Made by a program: the position numbers and the translations under genes. From Stictocephala bisonia (taxonomy: Eukaryota > Arthropoda > Insecta > Hemiptera > Membracidae), in assembly GCA_035578905.1 (NCBI GenBank), contig JAQJVL010000569.1, forward strand, positions 1 through 64,000: a DNA stretch of 64,000 nucleotides, read 5' to 3'. The notes below the pieces were generated by a model, which worked only from the letters and a program-made list of their open reading frames with translations, was not told where the DNA came from and searched no databases. Positions 11,731-25,100 of the stretch are shown piece by piece (position 1 is the first letter of the stretch; the number at the start of each line of letters is the position of its first letter).

Positions 11731-14700
11731 ATGGATTTAAGATTTAGAGTTGATAAGCTTGATGGTCAATTAGCGTGGAGACGATGGAAACGACAAATGG
11801 ACTTGTTGTTAAAACACAATGATGTGTTAGACATTGCTCAAGGAAAACGTATTAGACCAGAAATTCCAGCTAAGGGTGCTGAGAATGAACAAGCAACTCT
11901 TAATAAGATTAAACAGTTTGACAAAGATGATGCACTGTGTCAAGTCTTAATTGTAAGTGCACTTGATGATAGGCATGTTGAACTAACAGCAACTTGTCAA
12001 AATGGTATGGATATGTGGGGAAAGCTAATTAGTGTCTACGAACAGTCTTCTAATCAAAGGCTAGATAGAACCCTAGAAGCATTTTTCACAGCAGAAAAAC
12101 TCCCAGATGAAGAGTTAGTACAGTATTTTGCTAGGTTACAGTTAATATTTAGGGAAGTAAATGAGGAGCTTGTAAAGCACAAGGCAAATGAACTTACAAA
12201 CTTAGTATTAATGAACAGAATAATGAGTACTCTTCCAAATGAATATTTTGAATTTAAAAGTGTTTGGGAGAGTGTTAAAGTGGAAGATAGGTCAATTGAT
12301 TTGTTGATTGAGAGAACTAGGCTCATTGAACAAAGATTGCCTAAGTTCACTAAAGAAACTGCATTATCGGCAAAAGTAAATAGCACTGTTGTTAGGCCTA
12401 GTGAAAAAGAAAAATGTTCTCACAAAGAGAAAAATAAGAAGAAAATTGTTAAATGTTTCATATGTAAAGGTCCACATTACGCTAGTAATTGTCCCAATAA
12501 AGACAAAGGAAAGTCTTTCCAGCCTAAAAACAACAATTTGTTATGCTATGTTGCAAATGAAAGGTGTGATTGTACTTTTATTGCTGATTCGGGGGAATCT
12601 CAACATATGTGTTTTTGTGGAAAGTATTTTGATACATTTAGTGCATTTTCACAGCCAGTAAAAGTTACTGTAGGCAACGGTGAAGTTATCGAAGCTACTG
12701 GAGAAGGAAACATTCGTGTTTTAGTGACGTTTGGTCAACAAAAAGTAGTGAAGACTTTAGAGAATGTATGGTATGTGCCTAAGTTAGGTCGTAACCTCAT
12801 GTCGGTGAGTCGCTCAGTGGAAAAAGGATATACCTTTAAAGCATCACAAGATGAATGTGTATTTTTAAGAGGAAATGTTCCACAGGCGATAGGACACATG
12901 AAAAATGGTCTTTATGAACTTGAGTTTAAAGTATTAGTTCCGGAGAAGTCACAAGCAGAAGCAAACACTGCTAGTAACAGTCGACCAAGAACTATACAGG
13001 AGTGGCATGAATGTCTTGCTCATCAAGACAAAGGACATGTATGACGACATCTAAAGTTAAGAGGGATCATTGTTGACAAAATTGATGAATTTTGTGAAAG
13101 TTGTGTTCTAGGAAAACAACATCGTGATACTTATCATTCTAGAACTGTAAAACCAACAGAAGTAGGTGAATTGGTAAGTGGAGATGTTTGTGGATCAATG
13201 GAAGAGCCGTCAATTGGAGGTATAGTCGTTATTGTGTAGTTTTTAAGGATTATTACACAAAATACAGACGTGTTTTCTTTGTTGAGAAGAAGTCAGATGT
13301 TCCTAATTGTGTGGAAACATATATTAATGAATGTAAAACAGCAGGACATGATGTAACAACTTTTATGAGTGATGGAGGCACAGAGTTTTGTAATTCCAAG
13401 GTGAAAATAACTCTTCAGAAAAGAGGAATAACTATGAGAACTACAATGCCATATACACCGGAAGAGAATGGTTCAATAGAGCGAGAGATGCGTACTCTTG
13501 TTGAAACGCAAGAACTATGCTGGTTAGTAAAAATCTACCAAAAAGACTATGGGCAGAAGCTATGAATACAGCTACTTATGTAATTAATCGTACAGGTCCT
13601 GTGAGAGATGGACTGACTCCATATGAACTGTGGTTCAAGAAAGGACTTGCTCCGATTAATTATTTTCATCCGTTTGGTACTGAGTTTTTTGTACATGTGC
13701 CAAAACAAAAACGGAAGAAGTGGTCAGTAAAGTCAACAGCAGGTATCCTAGTTGGTTACTGTGGTGAGCGAGACGGTTACAGAGTTTATGATGGATGGAA
13801 TGTCATAATCAGTCGTGATGTTGTCTTCAAGCCTTTGATGAATAGTAGAGCAGAGGGCAATGAAAATGATAAGGCAGTGATTGAGGAAGACATTATTTCA
13901 AATGTATCCGTTTCTATAAAACCAGAAGTTGTTGATAAGTTTACTGAGTCCGAAGTCAAAAATCAGTTTATAGATAATACAAGTTCAAGTTCAGAAGTTT
14001 CAGCTTCTGAAAGTGATAGTCAAAATTTAGATGTTGAAAATGAAGATCATGTAGATGGTAGTGGTGAATTTAATCGACCAAAGAGACAGTGTCAACCTCC
14101 CACTTACTTAAAGGACTATGTGATGTTAGCTGAAGCTGGACCGACCTATGGAGAAGCTGTAAGCAGTCCAGAATGGTATCATTGTCAATCAGCGATGAAT
14201 GAAGAGATGGGCTTCCTTCATGAAAATGATGTTTTCAAACTTGTATGTTTACCCAAAAATAAAAGAACCATAGGAGTAAAGTGGGTGCTTACAAAGAAGA
14301 GCAATCCAGAAAGATATAAGGCAAGGTTAGTTGCTAAGGGGTATGCTCAGAAAGAAGGCGTGGACTATTTTAGTACGTACAGTCCAGTTGCAAGATTTGA
14401 TATTATAAGGACAGTATTGAATATGGCTGCTCAAGAAAATATGTACTTAAAACAATTTGACGTGAAGACAGCTTTCTTGTACTCTAAGTTAGATGAAGGG
14501 ATATATGTTAATCAACCAGAAGGCTATGATGATGGCTCAGGTAAAGTGTGGAAATTAAACCGTAGTTTGTATGGGTTGAAGCAGAGTCCTAAATGCTGGA
14601 ACAAACGGTTATCTAACTTTATGAAATCTCAAGGTTTTAGAGCTAGTACGACAGATCCTTGTCTGTTCATTCGAGAAGTTAACAATCAAAAGATGTTTGT

Positions 14701-15180
14701 TGTTATCTATGTGGATGATGAACTTATCTGTGGAAGTGATGAAAAACAAGTTGATGAATTTGTTCAAAACCTGAAATGTGTTTTTAAAATCAAGGTAACA
14801 GATCCTGAAGTGTATTTAGGAGTTGAGATCAAAAAGAGCAAAGATTCGATCACACTTAGCCAGAGGGCATTGATCAAGTTTTAGAAAAGTATCGGATGGC
14901 TAACTGTAATCCAGTGCCAACACCTGTTGACAAGTTTGAATGTGACAAAGAAGAAAAGTCTTTAGCAGCTGGTGTGCCATATCGAGAAGCTATTGGCAGT
15001 CTAATTTACTTGACAAATACCCGCCCAGATATTTGCTATGCTGTTAGCATGGTTGCTCAACATGTGAATAGCCCAAGTATCAAGAATTGGTCTCAGGTTA
15101 AGCGGATTTTCAGATATCTGCAAGGTACAAAGGACTATTTCTTACAATATAAGAAGGGAGATCAGGTTCTTCATACATAA
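11731..15180 (+). pseudogene. Ty1/copia-type retrotransposon gag-pol, broken
   Basis: Gag starts at the ATG at 11731, with a WRRWKRQMDLLLKHN matrix-like start, a UBN2-type region and a CCHC zinc knuckle CFICKGPHYASNC at about 12454. Protease follows with DSGESQHM at about 12586 (families usually have DSGAS). The integrase HHCC zone has a TGA stop at 13042. A frame change at about 13210 leads into the core (DGGTEF; PYTPEENGSIER), and another lies near 13510. RT is open to 14884 (WVLTKK; FDVKTAFL; YVDDELICG at about 14707), with one more frame break near 14865. RNase H stops early at 15178. No 3' LTR is found. This is a dead copy; its breaks look like small indels plus one CGA-to-TGA-type change. 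Confidence 0.93.
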
Positions 15181-15907
15181 GTTTAATTTTTATATTATAT
15201 AATATACGGTATAGATATAGATTTTCAAGAAACAGACGCTATGTTTGTTTATTGTGTTTTTTTATGTTTGATAACGAAGTTACACGGTTTGGAAATGTTA
15301 ATGTACAATATGATATTATACTATTATAAAAAGAAACGTCTTTATTTCTTTACACAAAAATGCATATAACCAACAAAAAAGTAATAATGGATTCTACTTT
15401 ACCAGTTTTGACGAAAAGAATTTGAAATGAAAACCAGTAAATGAGATTAAAATGCGATGGCAGCTGATTGCTGCTGCCGGCAGCTGTTCTCTTCGTTTCT
15501 AAATTGTTTTGAATTCCAACGCGTGTATTATGATTGTAAACTGAAGTTTAATACCAAACAAATATGTTTATGTTTCATCATCTGTTTGAGTATGAACAGT
15601 ATAATTAAACTCATGTGGTCATATCGTTATTTAATAGTATAATAGTGTACTGAAAGTAACCTTTTGTTTTTATGTGTTTGTTTGGTGTTTTCGGTCAAGT
15701 TCAAAATTGATAGATGTTAGGTTACTTTGGTACTTTTTATTTGATTTAACATCTAAAATATAGTTGAATTAGCGTAATTAATTTAATGTACATACATTTT
15801 AAAGGTGGTTAGGATTCTTGTAAATAGTTATGTTAGCAATATTGGTTTTTAATGGTTACATATAGCCTATATCATAGTATGATTCTATGTCTTGTAGATA
15901 ATTTAAA
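15181..15907 (+). promoter_or_regulatory. Upstream region of the TAF6L gene
   Basis: This 727-bp stretch lies between the truncated copia copy and the TAF6L start codon and must contain part of the 5' UTR or the promoter unless a distant leader exon exists. A relatively GC-rich GCAGCTG / GCTGCTGCCGGCAGCTG cluster lies at about 15459-15486. TCTTGTAG at 15890-15897, just before the ATG context AAAATGG, could be a splice acceptor for a noncoding first exon. No TATA box stands out. Confidence 0.35.
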
Positions 15908-16150
15908 ATGGAGAAAACCAAAAGTAAAAAGGACTCTCCTGCAAAATTTGATGTCAAGGCTGATAAAACCAACAATATTAAAAAATCTGCAGATAAGAAG
16001 AATGGTGATCAGAGCTTAAAAAAATATGCAATTATTTCACCAGAATCGATATCATTGCTTGCGGATAGTACTGGAGTAATGGATGTAACAGAAGAAGCTA
16101 TTGCAGGATTGGCTGAAGATGTGTCCTACAGACTAAGAGAAATTGTCCAT
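15908..16150 (+). CDS. TAF6L: TAF6L coding exon 1
   Basis: The exon encodes residues 1-81: a Lys/Asp-rich N-terminal tail, then the first part of the histone fold (ISPESISLLADSTGVMD, AEDVSYRLREIVH). It starts at the first in-frame ATG, in an AAAATGG context. The donor is CAT|GTAAGT, phase 0. Confidence 0.93.
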
Positions 16151-19100
16151 GTAAGTTTTATATAGGCTTATAGCTGTTGGTATATAATTTTCTAGAAGCT
16201 GTTTAGGTTAAGGACTGATTTTTTCAGTTGTTTTGTCAACACTTGTTCTCGAACAGATTTATGTTCACATTTTATGGGCCTAAAATACACTAGGCCCATA
16301 AAGTTGACATGACTCGAATTTGTTTTTCAATTTCTCACAAGCATAACTTATCCCTCAAGTTAAATTTATCTAGTTGGCTAGTATGTGAAAAATGTAATTC
16401 AAATGATTTCCTTTGATGTAATGACAGCTGGCAGAAATCACAGATAGTAAAGAAATAGAGGTTGCATTCAATATTGTGCTAAATTAGTTATTTCTCCAAT
16501 TTTCCTTCAGGATGTCACCTGGCAAGCACCTTGTCAATCCCTTCCTTTATTCTTCGCTAATCATCAAGGACTAATGTAGTACCATAATCGTAACTACAGA
16601 TTTACAAAGATGTTTATAAAATGTGATCTATTTATAACCGCCCTTGAGGTGTTCACTGCAGCCATAAGAAAGCTGCATTTCTCTTCTTCTATGCAGAAAC
16701 ACATTATAGTAAGAACTTACTAACAATGTAGAAGCAAATACACTGAATTTTTACATCATTTGACAAAATCAATATCCATAAATTGTTGAGGAGATTGTAG
16801 CGATAGGCTCTATTCTCGGTCCTCTTAATACCGCCATGGCGTTAATGGCTTTCATTGACGTGGACACTACTAGAGAAGTCTGGGATGTCCATGTTGGATG
16901 GTAGTCAAGGTTCGAATCTGTTGTAGGGAAGAGAAATGAGTTTCAGGCTTGTCAGTTAGCTGAAAATCAGACCAACACTACGTATTTAGGATTCCACATA
17001 AAGCTGTAAGTCCCTTAGTTACCCTGGCTATTGGGCTATTAATAAATAGCTCTTTCTGAGGAACAGTCAACTTTAGTTAGTAACAATGATTACACTCGTT
17101 CATCACACATTCGACCCTCTATTCGACCATATCTTAATGATAGGCATCTTATAAATGAATAATTTTCAGTCAACTATATTGCTATCAGAATTGGCATGCT
17201 TAAAATTAATAGTAAATTTAGATAAGCCCTGGTCTTGGCCTATATTCATAACTTATATAGTATTTTGTCTTGCAACATATTTAGTATTTTTATTTTTTAC
17301 TGACTTATCATTGTTATAGGACAATTATAATAAAATAATTTTTTAATTAGCATATTACGTGTTGGTACATATACAGTACAAGTAAACGTCACACAACACA
17401 AATCCAGAGGGAATCTTCTTTTGTGAATCCCTCTGGTCTGAGGAAGGGGAGCGTGGTTCACCGAAATAGATCACCATAATATTCGTGCATTTTGTACTTG
17501 TATTGTAATATATTTGTGCATTTTGTGCTTATATTGTAACAAATTTGTGTTGTGTGACGTTTATTTGTACTGAATTATAATAATTCCAACTTATCTATTC
17601 AAAAAAAATTGGACCTCCCTGAATCTATTCTTTTCTATAAGTATCTGCTAAGATGGCATTTATTACTGTGATTAAATAGAGTGGCTCATACAAAGACGAT
17701 AAGCCAAAATAATTACTCCACATAATAGTTAATATTGATGCTTATTGCTTAAAATAGTTTTTGACGTGTATGGGTGGATGGGTAACTACCATGCTATGTG
17801 TATTCCACTAGCACTGTACATATATGGGGTGGGTGGGTCACCACCACGGTATATGTGTTTTACTGGCACTATAGGTGAATGGGTAGGCTTTTTTTATCTA
17901 GCCTACAATATATGATCACTTTCAGCAGGAAGTTAAACACAGTAGTAGCAGACTATCTTCTCGATGGAAACCTGGTGGAGAGCTGCAGTACCATCAAGGA
18001 CCTTGGTGTTCTCATTGACTCTTCTTTTGAATTTGAACCCCATATCAGCAACATCTGCACCAGGGCTTCGTGATTGCTTGGATTCATCTCCCGTTCTGCA
18101 CAACATGGCTTGAACACCCACGCCTCTACGATACTGTACAAGTCCCTCGTCCGCCAGTTACTCGAGTATGCCTCTGTGGTTTGGTCACCATACCAGCTCG
18201 GGTCATATTTACCATCTCCAGTCTGTACAAAGACGTTTTGTCAGGTTCCTGGGATTTCGTACTGATTTCAACTTTCGTGAAGTCCCAGTCGAGGAGCTGT
18301 CTGCTATACATGGTGTTCAGAGTCTTGAATGTAGGAGGCGGGTGGCTGATTGTATTTTCCTATTCAAACTCCTCAATCATCAAATCAACTGCACCTTCTT
18401 GCTGGGTACAATTAGATTCCATGTTCTTACCAGAACTACTAGACATCAACTTCTCTTCGAACAAGACAGTGCTGGGACCAACTACCTTCGATTCAGTCCC
18501 ATTCCTCGGCTTATGCGCTTTGGGAATGAGATTGGCTCTTCAGTTGACCTCTTCACCGCAGTCGTGGGAGCGGTTCGTCGAGCGACCGATGATGGAAACC
18601 TGATCACGTGATGTGTCTTTATCCTGGCCTGTATTTTTGTATTTTTCTATATATTTATATTTTCAATTGTTATGTCGTAAAGTTTGTTCATAATTATTCT
18701 TTCTGTGGCTTCTCACTAATTTTGCTGTACTGTATTATGGCATCTTCTCATAGATTTTATTGTTAACATTGTTGGACATATTGATATATGTATTCTTAAT
18801 ATTGTAAAATCGTGTATGCCGTTGGTTAATAAAATAAAATAAAAATAAAATGACACATAGATTTGTATATATATTTCTTTTCACCCGATTAGGCCTACTC
18901 TTGTAATCTCTGGACAATTGACCTTATCTAATAATGAGGGATCATTTGACATAACTAACATTAATAACAAACAAAAATATCCTTAAAAATTGAAAATACA
19001 CTAGAAACGCAATAAATATCCTTTTACATAATATGTGAAGCCGTTTTTTTCTCAACGCAACTCCTTGCTTAGCTTAGAATTTGACCAATTTAACCCTAGA

Positions 19101-22100
19101 AAGCTAAACTGCCATAAATATTACGAGGATGGTCTTTTATTTGTCTAATGCCTCCCCTTGACCTTGGAGAATAGACTCGACCTATTAATAATAATAATAA
19201 TATTCTTTATTGCCATTATTGTATAGCATGCGTCAAAATGAATTAAAAGTTTAACAAATCTATGGCTTAAAAGAAATATATGTATAATAGGGTACACAGG
19301 GGCCGTTAAAATTTATTTTAGTATGCAGTCATCTCCAAAAACTCCGATACGCTATAGAAGGCTCCATGGACGAAGAAGCGTCGTAATTTCTCCTCAAACA
19401 GTGTTTCGTTGGGCTCACCTCTTATATATTCCGGTAACGTGTTGATCAGCTTGACCCCTACTTCGGACAGCAGTGCTTCGTAAGCCCGAAGCCTATGCTG
19501 CCCAGTTCTAAGCATGTTCCACCCTCTGGTGTTATGATCATGCATGTCTCTTCCCCTTGTTAATGTATATTTATTTTGACAGTATCAAACATATAAAGGT
19601 ACAGAAGTGTTAGCATGTTTAACATTTTAAAACTTTCTCTGCAAGAATCTCTAAATCCCAATTTTGCAATAATTCTCACCGCCTTTTTTGTATAAAAAAA
19701 TCTCAAAAAATTAAATCTTGCACAACCCCCCCCCCCCCCCGCAACGTAATTCCTAACGACACTTACGGTGTGTATATATAAGACGTAATAAGCCGTTCTC
19801 AATAAGTGGGTGTTACAAAATTGTGCCAAATGTCCAAGTGCATAGATGCCAGAGGATATTTTATCACATATAGCATCTATTTGTGCATTCCACGTGAATC
19901 CTCTGTCAAGGTGTATTCCTAGAAATTTGGTCTCATTTACTTTTTCTATTTTATTACTGATGGACCGCACTCTTGGAGTGCGCTACGTCCAGAAAAAGTA
20001 TGTAATTGGTTTATGACTCGTTTGTTTGTAAATTAATCTCTAATAAAGATTGAATGCAAACATTCAAGTTAATAAAACTTTGTTTTTCCGATGTCTCTTT
20101 TCAATTTCCTTGGAATGTTATAGTTGTATCATCAGCAAATTGTACCATCTGACCTCGGTTAATGAGGACTTTAGATGATTTACATAAATAATTAAAGGAT
20201 TTGGCGAATGTTAGATCCCTGTGGAACACAATGCTCAACAGTCATACTTTTTGAAAGAAGTGTGTTTATTTCCACTTGTTGTGAGCAGTTGTGAAGTATG
20301 ATTTGAGCCATGAAAGTGGAATTCCACTATGTCACTGTTGTGTAATTTTGAAATTAGAATTTTGTGATTTACTCAGTCGAAGGCTTTAGACAAGTCCAAG
20401 ATAACACTAAGACTATATTCTCTTCTGTCCAGTACTTCCATGACCGTACAAACTAGTTTAGTTACAGCGTCGATTGTGCTTTTCACCTTTTTAAAACCAA
20501 ATTGTTCATTCTTGAGAATTTCAAATTGATCAAGAAATTAAATAAATCTATGTATGAACAATTATTTAAAAACCTTACTAAACATTGGGAGAATTGATAC
20601 AGGTTTATAATTATAATTATATACTGAATTTGTTTTCCCTTTTTTAAAAATAGGGGTAACCTTAGCTTTTTTCATCAGGCTTGGAAAATAACCAGATTCA
20701 AATGACAGGTTAACTAGTTTGGTTATGATTTCACTAGATTATGAAAACACTGTTTAAGGAGCCATGCAGACACACTGTGTGTCTGTGAATGCCTGAATGC
20801 CTTAGCTTCAAATCCCTGAACACACATGCCACCTTTTCCATCACAGGGGTCAACCACATGGATGCCTGTACATCCACTGTAGGGATTCGGTTGTTGGTTG
20901 AAGAAGAATGTTTTCCAACATTAAAAAAAAAATTCATTTAACTTATCCGAAATTTCGTAGGGATCTTTCACTATATTGTTGTTTATCAGCAATTGTTTTG
21001 GACCTCCTTGCTTTTCCTTCTAATATTATTGTTTATTATTTTCCAGGTTGTTTTTGATCAATTACTAGAGCTTTTTAGTTGTTTACTAACGTTGTACGCC
21101 TTAGTTGCTTTAATAACTTTTTTGTAATTTTTTATAGTTGATGTTTTGGACCTTGAGTAGAACTCTTTTAATATTGTTCTTGAAGTCAAAATTCCTTTTG
21201 TTATCCAGTTAGTTTGGCATCCAGTTAATGTTTGCCATTTTCACTCCATGGCTAGCCACTTGTAAATTATACAACAGTTTAGCTTCAACGTGTAAATTTT
21301 TCGCAGTATAGTTCACAGTTTATTAAAATATAAATACTATTATCAACTTCCATAAAGTTGGACACAATTTAAAATGGTTCCCCAACATATCCTAGGTGAC
21401 AGCAATGCCTCTATTGAAGTTACATGCAAAAAATATAGGTCTGACTGGGATTCAAACCCTAGATCCTTGTCCTCTATCTATGATGAAATGCCTTACTCGA
21501 CCCTTTAACGTCGATATTGGTTACATTAAGATAATACTATAGAAAGGTCTCTTGGAAAGTGACCTACCAAATGCACCTGTACAAAAGAGATGGCCTGAGA
21601 GGTGGATGTGAGAGAGACCTACTCTTCCCCATTGTGTCATTCCATTTAATGTTGTCATGAAGTCGGTAGGTCGCGGACTGGCAGGGCAGTAACAAACCCC
21701 GCCCACTATATCATTAGCAGCAGTGTCCATTGTTTAGTTTGATGAATGAAGCTTAAAACGATGAAAGTAAATCTTTATTTAGAATTCAACTAACAATTGA
21801 TAATAACAACAATAATACACTGATTAATAGTGTAAACAATTAATAGCAATTAAACAAACTAGTACGGGACATTACAGTTATTTGTTTAACTAAACACTGT
21901 TGTGTAAGTTAAACACTTGAAGGCCCGTGAGGTAAGGCAGTTTAGTAGAACAATTCCTCTGCTGTCAAAACCCCTACATACGTTAAAATATAACACACAG
22001 GAACCTCACAGTATGGCCCAATTATATCGATAGATTAAGTGCTGAAATTCTTTACTTATTTCATTGGTGGTTTGTTGTCAGTTTGTGTGCTTTTAATTTT

Positions 22101-25100
22101 TTATACATATTGTATAAGAGTTAAGGGTGTATGTATAATTAGTGTTGTCATTAAAATTTATAACACTTTATGACTGTTTTAATATATAATTTATCATTAT
22201 TTAGCTAGTTTAAAAGTGGACATTAATTGAGTAAACTTCTTTAAAACTTGCACTATTCCTTTCTGACAAACAAGAGCAATGTTTGATTGATGCTGGTGAT
22301 CTTTTAGTCCTCCTATTTCTAGAAAAATAAGTGTTATAAATTTAATTTGATTAAAATAACTCTGAACATTATTTATTCTAATTTTAAATTGTATATAGTT
22401 GATATGTGCATTAAATTGTTTTAAATTTAGGTCTGTGTTTGTAGAACTGCAGTATTCTTGTACATAACACAAAAAGAAGGAAACTGACAACGGAAGATGT
22501 CAATAGAGTTTTGGAGACATCAAACACTCCAAAAGTGTATGGCCACACTTTTGCTCATGGTTTGGACTTTACTTTCATCCCAAAGGCTGAATTATTTGTG
22601 GAAAGTGACACAGAAATAGACATTGTAGCTATGTCATCACTGATTACCACATTTTCAAAGCCTGGAAATGAGTTTGTGAAAGGTACTGTTTCAACACCCG
22701 ATGTGCACGTTTAGAAATAAATTTAATGTAGATATACTTGGACCATGTTTTAATGGTACAAATAAAATAGAAGCTTTAAAAAGGAGATTTAACCCTCTTT
22801 TACACACACCAGAATTTCTTGCGATTGTACACACCAGCAGCACTCGAGTTCCGCATTACATGTTCACAAGTTTTATTGTTCTCTGATCATCTATTTAGGG
22901 TGTTTATTGTATTTATTTAAACGCAGGGTAGTAAACAATAAGAAATAAGTTAAAAGTGTTCTTATATTTTTACAAATATTATCTTGAAAATGAACAGTTA
23001 CATTATATTGAAGTTGTATCTTCTTGAAGCTTGCCATTTCACTCTTCGTCAGACAGCTCTTGCATTAGAGTTGATACTTTTATTGAACTGGCGTGACCTG
23101 CAACTACAAAATGTTACACAATTTGTTGTTGTTTATTATTTATTTCATAAATATAGTATAATTTACTATATACGAGGCGTGTTTGTAAAGTAAGTACTGT
23201 TTTGGAATCCCGCCGCTGTAGCGCTGCGATCAGCGTTCAGCGCATGCGCGCTAGGTACTATTATCTGTTGGCAATTCACGGCCGCCGTGACTGATCCATT
23301 CGACTGTATTTAAGGTAAATTATAACAGCTTAAAATTCCTCCACCGATGAAACATGCCACCGACTGTGCATTATGCACTTTGTAAGCTTTCATAACGCTA
23401 AGGGCGTGAAAGCAGCTGACATTCATCGTGAGTCTGTCACCGTGACAATTTGGTTTAAAAACCATAACCATCACGATTTTAATGCTCTAGGAATGTGAGA
23501 GAACTGGTTCAACATTTGTTTTTGTGAGTCAACATTTTGGGAACTCAGCGTAAACAAAACTGGGTACTTCAAACGTTGTCACATTTTCATAAATCGCACT
23601 TCTTGACATTTTAATACACACTACATAACGATGCAGTTGTAAAGCGTCCGTTTTTTCTGACTTTTCGTCAACTTTTTGCACTAAGCTATCAATAATGAGT
23701 GAAGGTTTCCCACTTCGTTCCTCATCATTCACATTCCTACGGCCACCTTGTAAGCTCTCACCCATTTCCATACCATCATATCACTCATTCTGTTTTCTCA
23801 ATAAACTTCATAGATCTCTCATGAATGTCAGTTGTTTTCATGCCTTTAACGTTACGAAAATTTATCACAACATATACTTTACAGTTGGCGGCATTTTTAT
23901 TCGGCGGAGGAATTTTAAACAGTCACAATCAACCTTAAATACAGTCGAATAGATCTGTAACGGCGGCCGTGGCTTGACAACAGATAGTGGTACCTAGTGT
24001 GCATGCGATGAACGCCGACCACAGCGCTACAGCGGCGGGATTTCAAAACGGTACTTTCTTTAACAACACGCCTCGTATTAATGCAATTGAACTATTTTAT
24101 ATGATATAAACTAAAAACATAATGATAAATTTATTGTATGATAATAAACAATAATAATTAATGATGAAGACAATTATTAAATAAAACAAAAAGGTCATTA
24201 TACATTCTGAAATAGTCAATTTAAAAAAACTAAAAAGTAAGTTGCTGTAATATGGAGTAAAAATACTTACATTTCTACACGCTAGCAGTGCGGAGTGCCG
24301 TAAAGACGTGACCGATCTACTGGAAGGCCTATTGTCCTCTGAAAACGGATACCTTGGACTCCCTACCACTTCTATTCTGTTCCGAAGTACACAAAGAAAG
24401 AATTCTTGGCACGCTTTTTAAATAGCTTTTCTGCAGGGATGGCCAAAAGTAACTGCATCAGTTGATATAAATTAACTGATGCATTATGTTTAAAACTAAT
24501 TAAAGCTATATTAAAAGCTATGCCTATCATTTCCATACTCCAAAACTGAGTAGTAGGCCTTACTCTTGAGGTACTTATATGTTTTTACCATGCTTATAAG
24601 GGTTCAAAAATGATTTTTAAAGAATTTTGTCTTACACCGTTTATGATTGGCAGCCATTTTTCTTCATGAGAATCCGGCAATTTTTGGCTTTGCAGACTTT
24701 AGCGTTAAATTGATTATCTCTGGATTGGATTATGTTACAGCTTTCAAACCAACACCATTATTTTCAGAAAGACCTCTTCTACAATATTTGTTATCATCTT
24801 TATAGCCCTAAATGTAAAGTTTTATTCCCAAAATACCCTCCAAAGTTTGGTTTAAAAATTGGGAAATTTCACTTTTTGGGAGCTTAAAAACAAAGAAGGG
24901 GTGATTTATCATAGTTCAAACTTTTTGTTCACTTACATGGCATATAATATAAAATGACTAATATAAAATAATGTTTAAGCCTTATAACATGTTTCCTTAA
25001 TCTTTTATGAATTTTTGAAATTTGAAATTTTTCAAATATTTGTAAGTTTGAAGCCCAATATCTCGGGTGGGACATGATGTAAAAATCTGATTTTTGCACA

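Noticed and set aside
17438..17485. CTGAGGA...GAAA resembling a second hammerhead core
   Set aside because: The intervening bases do not form a credible stem II, the sequence lies inside a short MITE with no Penelope coding nearby, and the second copy (40887) does not keep the boxes.
18070..18603. 177-residue + strand frame as a gene
   Set aside because: It is an out-of-frame shadow of the LINE RT C-terminal region, whose conserved motifs lie in the other frames.
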